The translations under genes and the position numbers were made by a program. Below the pieces are notes generated by a model. That model was not told the origin of the DNA. It saw only the letters and a list, made by a program, of their open reading frames with translations, and ran no database searches. Positions 5,891 through 7,204 of a DNA stretch of 7,204 bases are shown in pieces. Positions within the stretch are counted from its first letter, which is position 1, and every line of letters begins with the position of its first letter. The DNA comes from Thiobacillaceae bacterium (GTDB lineage Bacteria > Pseudomonadota > Gammaproteobacteria > Burkholderiales > Thiobacillaceae). Location of the stretch: contig JAHENE010000105.1 in NCBI GenBank assembly GCA_024643305.1, positions 1 to 7,204 on the forward strand, in the 5' to 3' direction.

Positions 5891-6079
5891 ATGCCCGTTG
5901 TCAGCATCAAGCTTGCGGGGAAACTTACTCGCAAACAAAAAAAAGAAATCGCCAAAGAAATTACCGCCACACTGGAAAAGCACGCGGACAAGTCCGCTCG
6001 CTACACCTATATTTCATTCGAGGAACTGCCGGACGAGAACTGGGCCATTGCTGGCGTGCTGCTCGACGAAGAGGACTGA
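5891..6079 (+). CDS. 4-oxalocrotonate tautomerase-family protein
   Basis: A 62-residue cytoplasmic protein of the tautomerase superfamily, whose members form small oligomers and use an N-terminal proline as catalytic base. It starts MPVVSIKLAGKLT, so removal of Met exposes Pro1. Next comes a Lys-rich helix (13-31), a beta strand with YTYISFEEL (38-46), and PDENWAIAG (47-55), which matches the family pattern before the C-terminal hairpin. The length is that of classical 4-OT (about 62). The Arg39 position of 4-OT appears to be Tyr here by my hand alignment, so activity on 4-oxalocrotonate itself is doubtful and the true substrate is unknown. A longer in-frame ORF from 5798 overlaps the glycosylase out of phase and is rejected. 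The gene begins 2 bases after the glycosylase stop, so it is likely co-transcribed. No aromatic meta-cleavage genes are near, which argues against a catabolic role. Confidence 0.88.
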   Translation: MPVVSIKLAGKLTRKQKKEIAKEITATLEKHADKSARYTYISFEELPDENWAIAGVLLDEED

Positions 6080-6105
6080 TCCCCTTCCCGCTCAGTTAAT
6101 TGACC

Positions 6106-7204
6106 TTGTCTTTTGACCTTAAATCCTTTCTAGCTTCCTTGCCCAATCTCCCCGGTGTCTACCGCATGATCGGGGCAGACGAAACCGTGCTCTACGTGGG
6201 CAAGGCGCGGGACCTGAAGAAACGCGTCTCCAGCTACTTCAACAAATCCGGTTTGTCGCCGCGCATCCAACTGATGGTGACAAAAATCGCGCGCGTGGAC
6301 ATTACCGTCACGCGCACTGAAGCAGAAGCGCTGCTGCTGGAAAACAACCTGATCAAGGCGCTCAGCCCGCGCTACAACATCCTGTTTCGCGACGACAAGT
6401 CCTACCCTTACCTGATGCTGTCAGGTCATGCATTCCCCCGCCTCGCCTATTACCGTGGCGCGCAGGACCGCAAGAACCGCTATTTTGGCCCCTATCCCAA
6501 CGCCTGGGCCGTGCGCGAAACCGTTAACCTGGTTCAGCGCGTGTTCCTTCTCCGCACTTGCGAGGATTCGGTATTCGCCAACCGCTCGCGCCCCTGCCTG
6601 CTCTTCCAGATCAAGCGCTGCAGCGGCCCCTGCGTGCAGAAGATCAGCGCCCATGATTACGCTGCCGATGTAAAGCGCGCCACCCTGTTTCTGGAAGGCA
6701 AGGAAGACGAACTGCTGCAAGACCTGACTGCACGCATGCAGGCGGCATCAGAGAAACTCGAGTTCGAACTGGCCGCACTCTATCGCAACCAGATCCAGAA
6801 CCTGGCCAAGGTGCGCGAGCAGCAGGTCATCGATCGCGAGTCAGACCGCGATGCCGACATCGTAGCAGCCGTATCGGAGAAAGGCGTATGGTGCGTGGCT
6901 TTGGCCATGGTGCGCGGCGGCCGCCATTTGGGCGACAGACACTTTTTCCCGAAAAACACCAGCGACGCGACCGGCGCGGAAGTACTGGAAGCCTTCATCG
7001 AGCAGCACTACCAGGACAAGCCGATCCCCGCGCAGATTTTCATCAATCAATCAATGGAAGGCAGCGGGCTTGCCGAGCTGCTCTCAGCACAAGCCGGACG
7101 CAAAATCACCCTCACCCGCAATCCGCTAGGCGAACGCAAGGTCTGGCTCGCCATGGCGGAAAAAGGCGCGCATGTTGCCCTCGGCCAACAGCAGGCACAA
7201 ATCG
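6106..7204 (+). CDS. uvrC: Excinuclease ABC subunit C (UvrC), C-terminus cut by window edge
   Basis: UvrC makes the two incisions around a DNA lesion after UvrA/UvrB loading in nucleotide excision repair. The window covers 366 codons of about 600. The GIY-YIG nuclease domain is at about 13-95: GVYRM (17-21), [11 protein letters not shown] (30-40) and the catalytic-type Glu79 in LLLENN. Cys152, Cys164, Cys172 and Cys176 have the 12/8/4 spacing of the four [4Fe-4S] ligands known in E. coli UvrC. The UVR motif that contacts UvrB is at about 206-236. The RNase H-like 5' nuclease domain begins near 250, and its catalytic Asp residues lie beyond the edge. No ATG is available: the in-frame TAA at 6097 is followed by TTG 6100 and TTG 6106, and the first in-frame ATG (codon 21) is inside the conserved GVYRM. 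A TTG start is therefore required; 6106 is my choice and 6100 is equally possible. The gene follows the tautomerase by 26 bases. Confidence 0.96.
   Translation, partial: MSFDLKSFLASLPNLPGVYRMIGADETVLYVGKARDLKKRVSSYFNKSGLSPRIQLMVTKIARVDITVTRTEAEALLLENNLIKALSPRYNILFRDDKSYPYLMLSGHAFPRLAYYRGAQDRKNRYFGPYPNAWAVRETVNLVQRVFLLRTCEDSVFANRSRPCLLFQIKRCSGPCVQKISAHDYAADVKRATLFLEGKEDELLQDLTARMQAASEKLEFELAALYRNQIQNLAKVREQQVIDRESDRDADIVAAVSEKGVWCVALAMVRGGRHLGDRHFFPKNTSDATGAEVLEAFIEQHYQDKPIPAQIFINQSMEGSGLAELLSAQAGRKITLTRNPLGERKVWLAMAEKGAHVALGQQQAQI

Noticed and set aside
6421..6720. Minus-strand frame of 99 codons
   Set aside because: It is antisense to the Cys cluster and UVR-proximal part of uvrC, which is clearly the coding strand.

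Overview
The window looks like chromosomal DNA of a betaproteobacterium, probably of the Nitrosomonadales/Methylophilales/Gallionellales type. The evidence is an acpS-nagZ pair on the same strand as uvrC, protein sequences that resemble betaproteobacterial family members, moderately high GC and short Shine-Dalgarno sites. I cannot name genus or species from the sequence alone.

Layout. Positions 1-1311 (minus strand) hold a 3'-truncated gene for a protein of at least 437 residues with a degenerate PilZ-like C-terminal domain. Positions 1312-1791 form a gene-poor spacer with only a doubtful, start-less membrane-protein-like frame on the minus strand. A complete tRNA-Ser(UGA) with encoded CCA lies at 1792-1881 and is followed by a good hairpin terminator (1905-1932). 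The last 20 bases of the tRNA plus two more are repeated exactly 89 bases downstream (1951-1972), as in an integration or deletion scar.

From about 2021 to the right edge everything is on the plus strand and tightly packed: a radical SAM protein related to COG0731, acpS, nagZ, a zinc-type cation diffusion facilitator, a family 5-like uracil-DNA glycosylase, a small 4-oxalocrotonate tautomerase-like protein, and the first 366 codons of uvrC. The first four genes are joined by three consecutive ATGA stop/start overlaps. The glycosylase start lies inside the transporter gene, and the tautomerase start is 2 bases after the glycosylase stop. This suggests one translationally coupled operon.

The genes are mostly housekeeping: activation of acyl carrier protein, peptidoglycan recycling, zinc efflux, base excision repair and nucleotide excision repair. 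I recognise no defence system, transposase, CRISPR array or secondary-metabolite cluster. The parts most worth a second look are the duplicated tRNA tail at the left boundary of the operon, where pdxJ would commonly be expected before acpS, the uncertain start of the radical SAM gene, the unstudied radical SAM and PilZ-like proteins, and the obligatory non-ATG start of uvrC.
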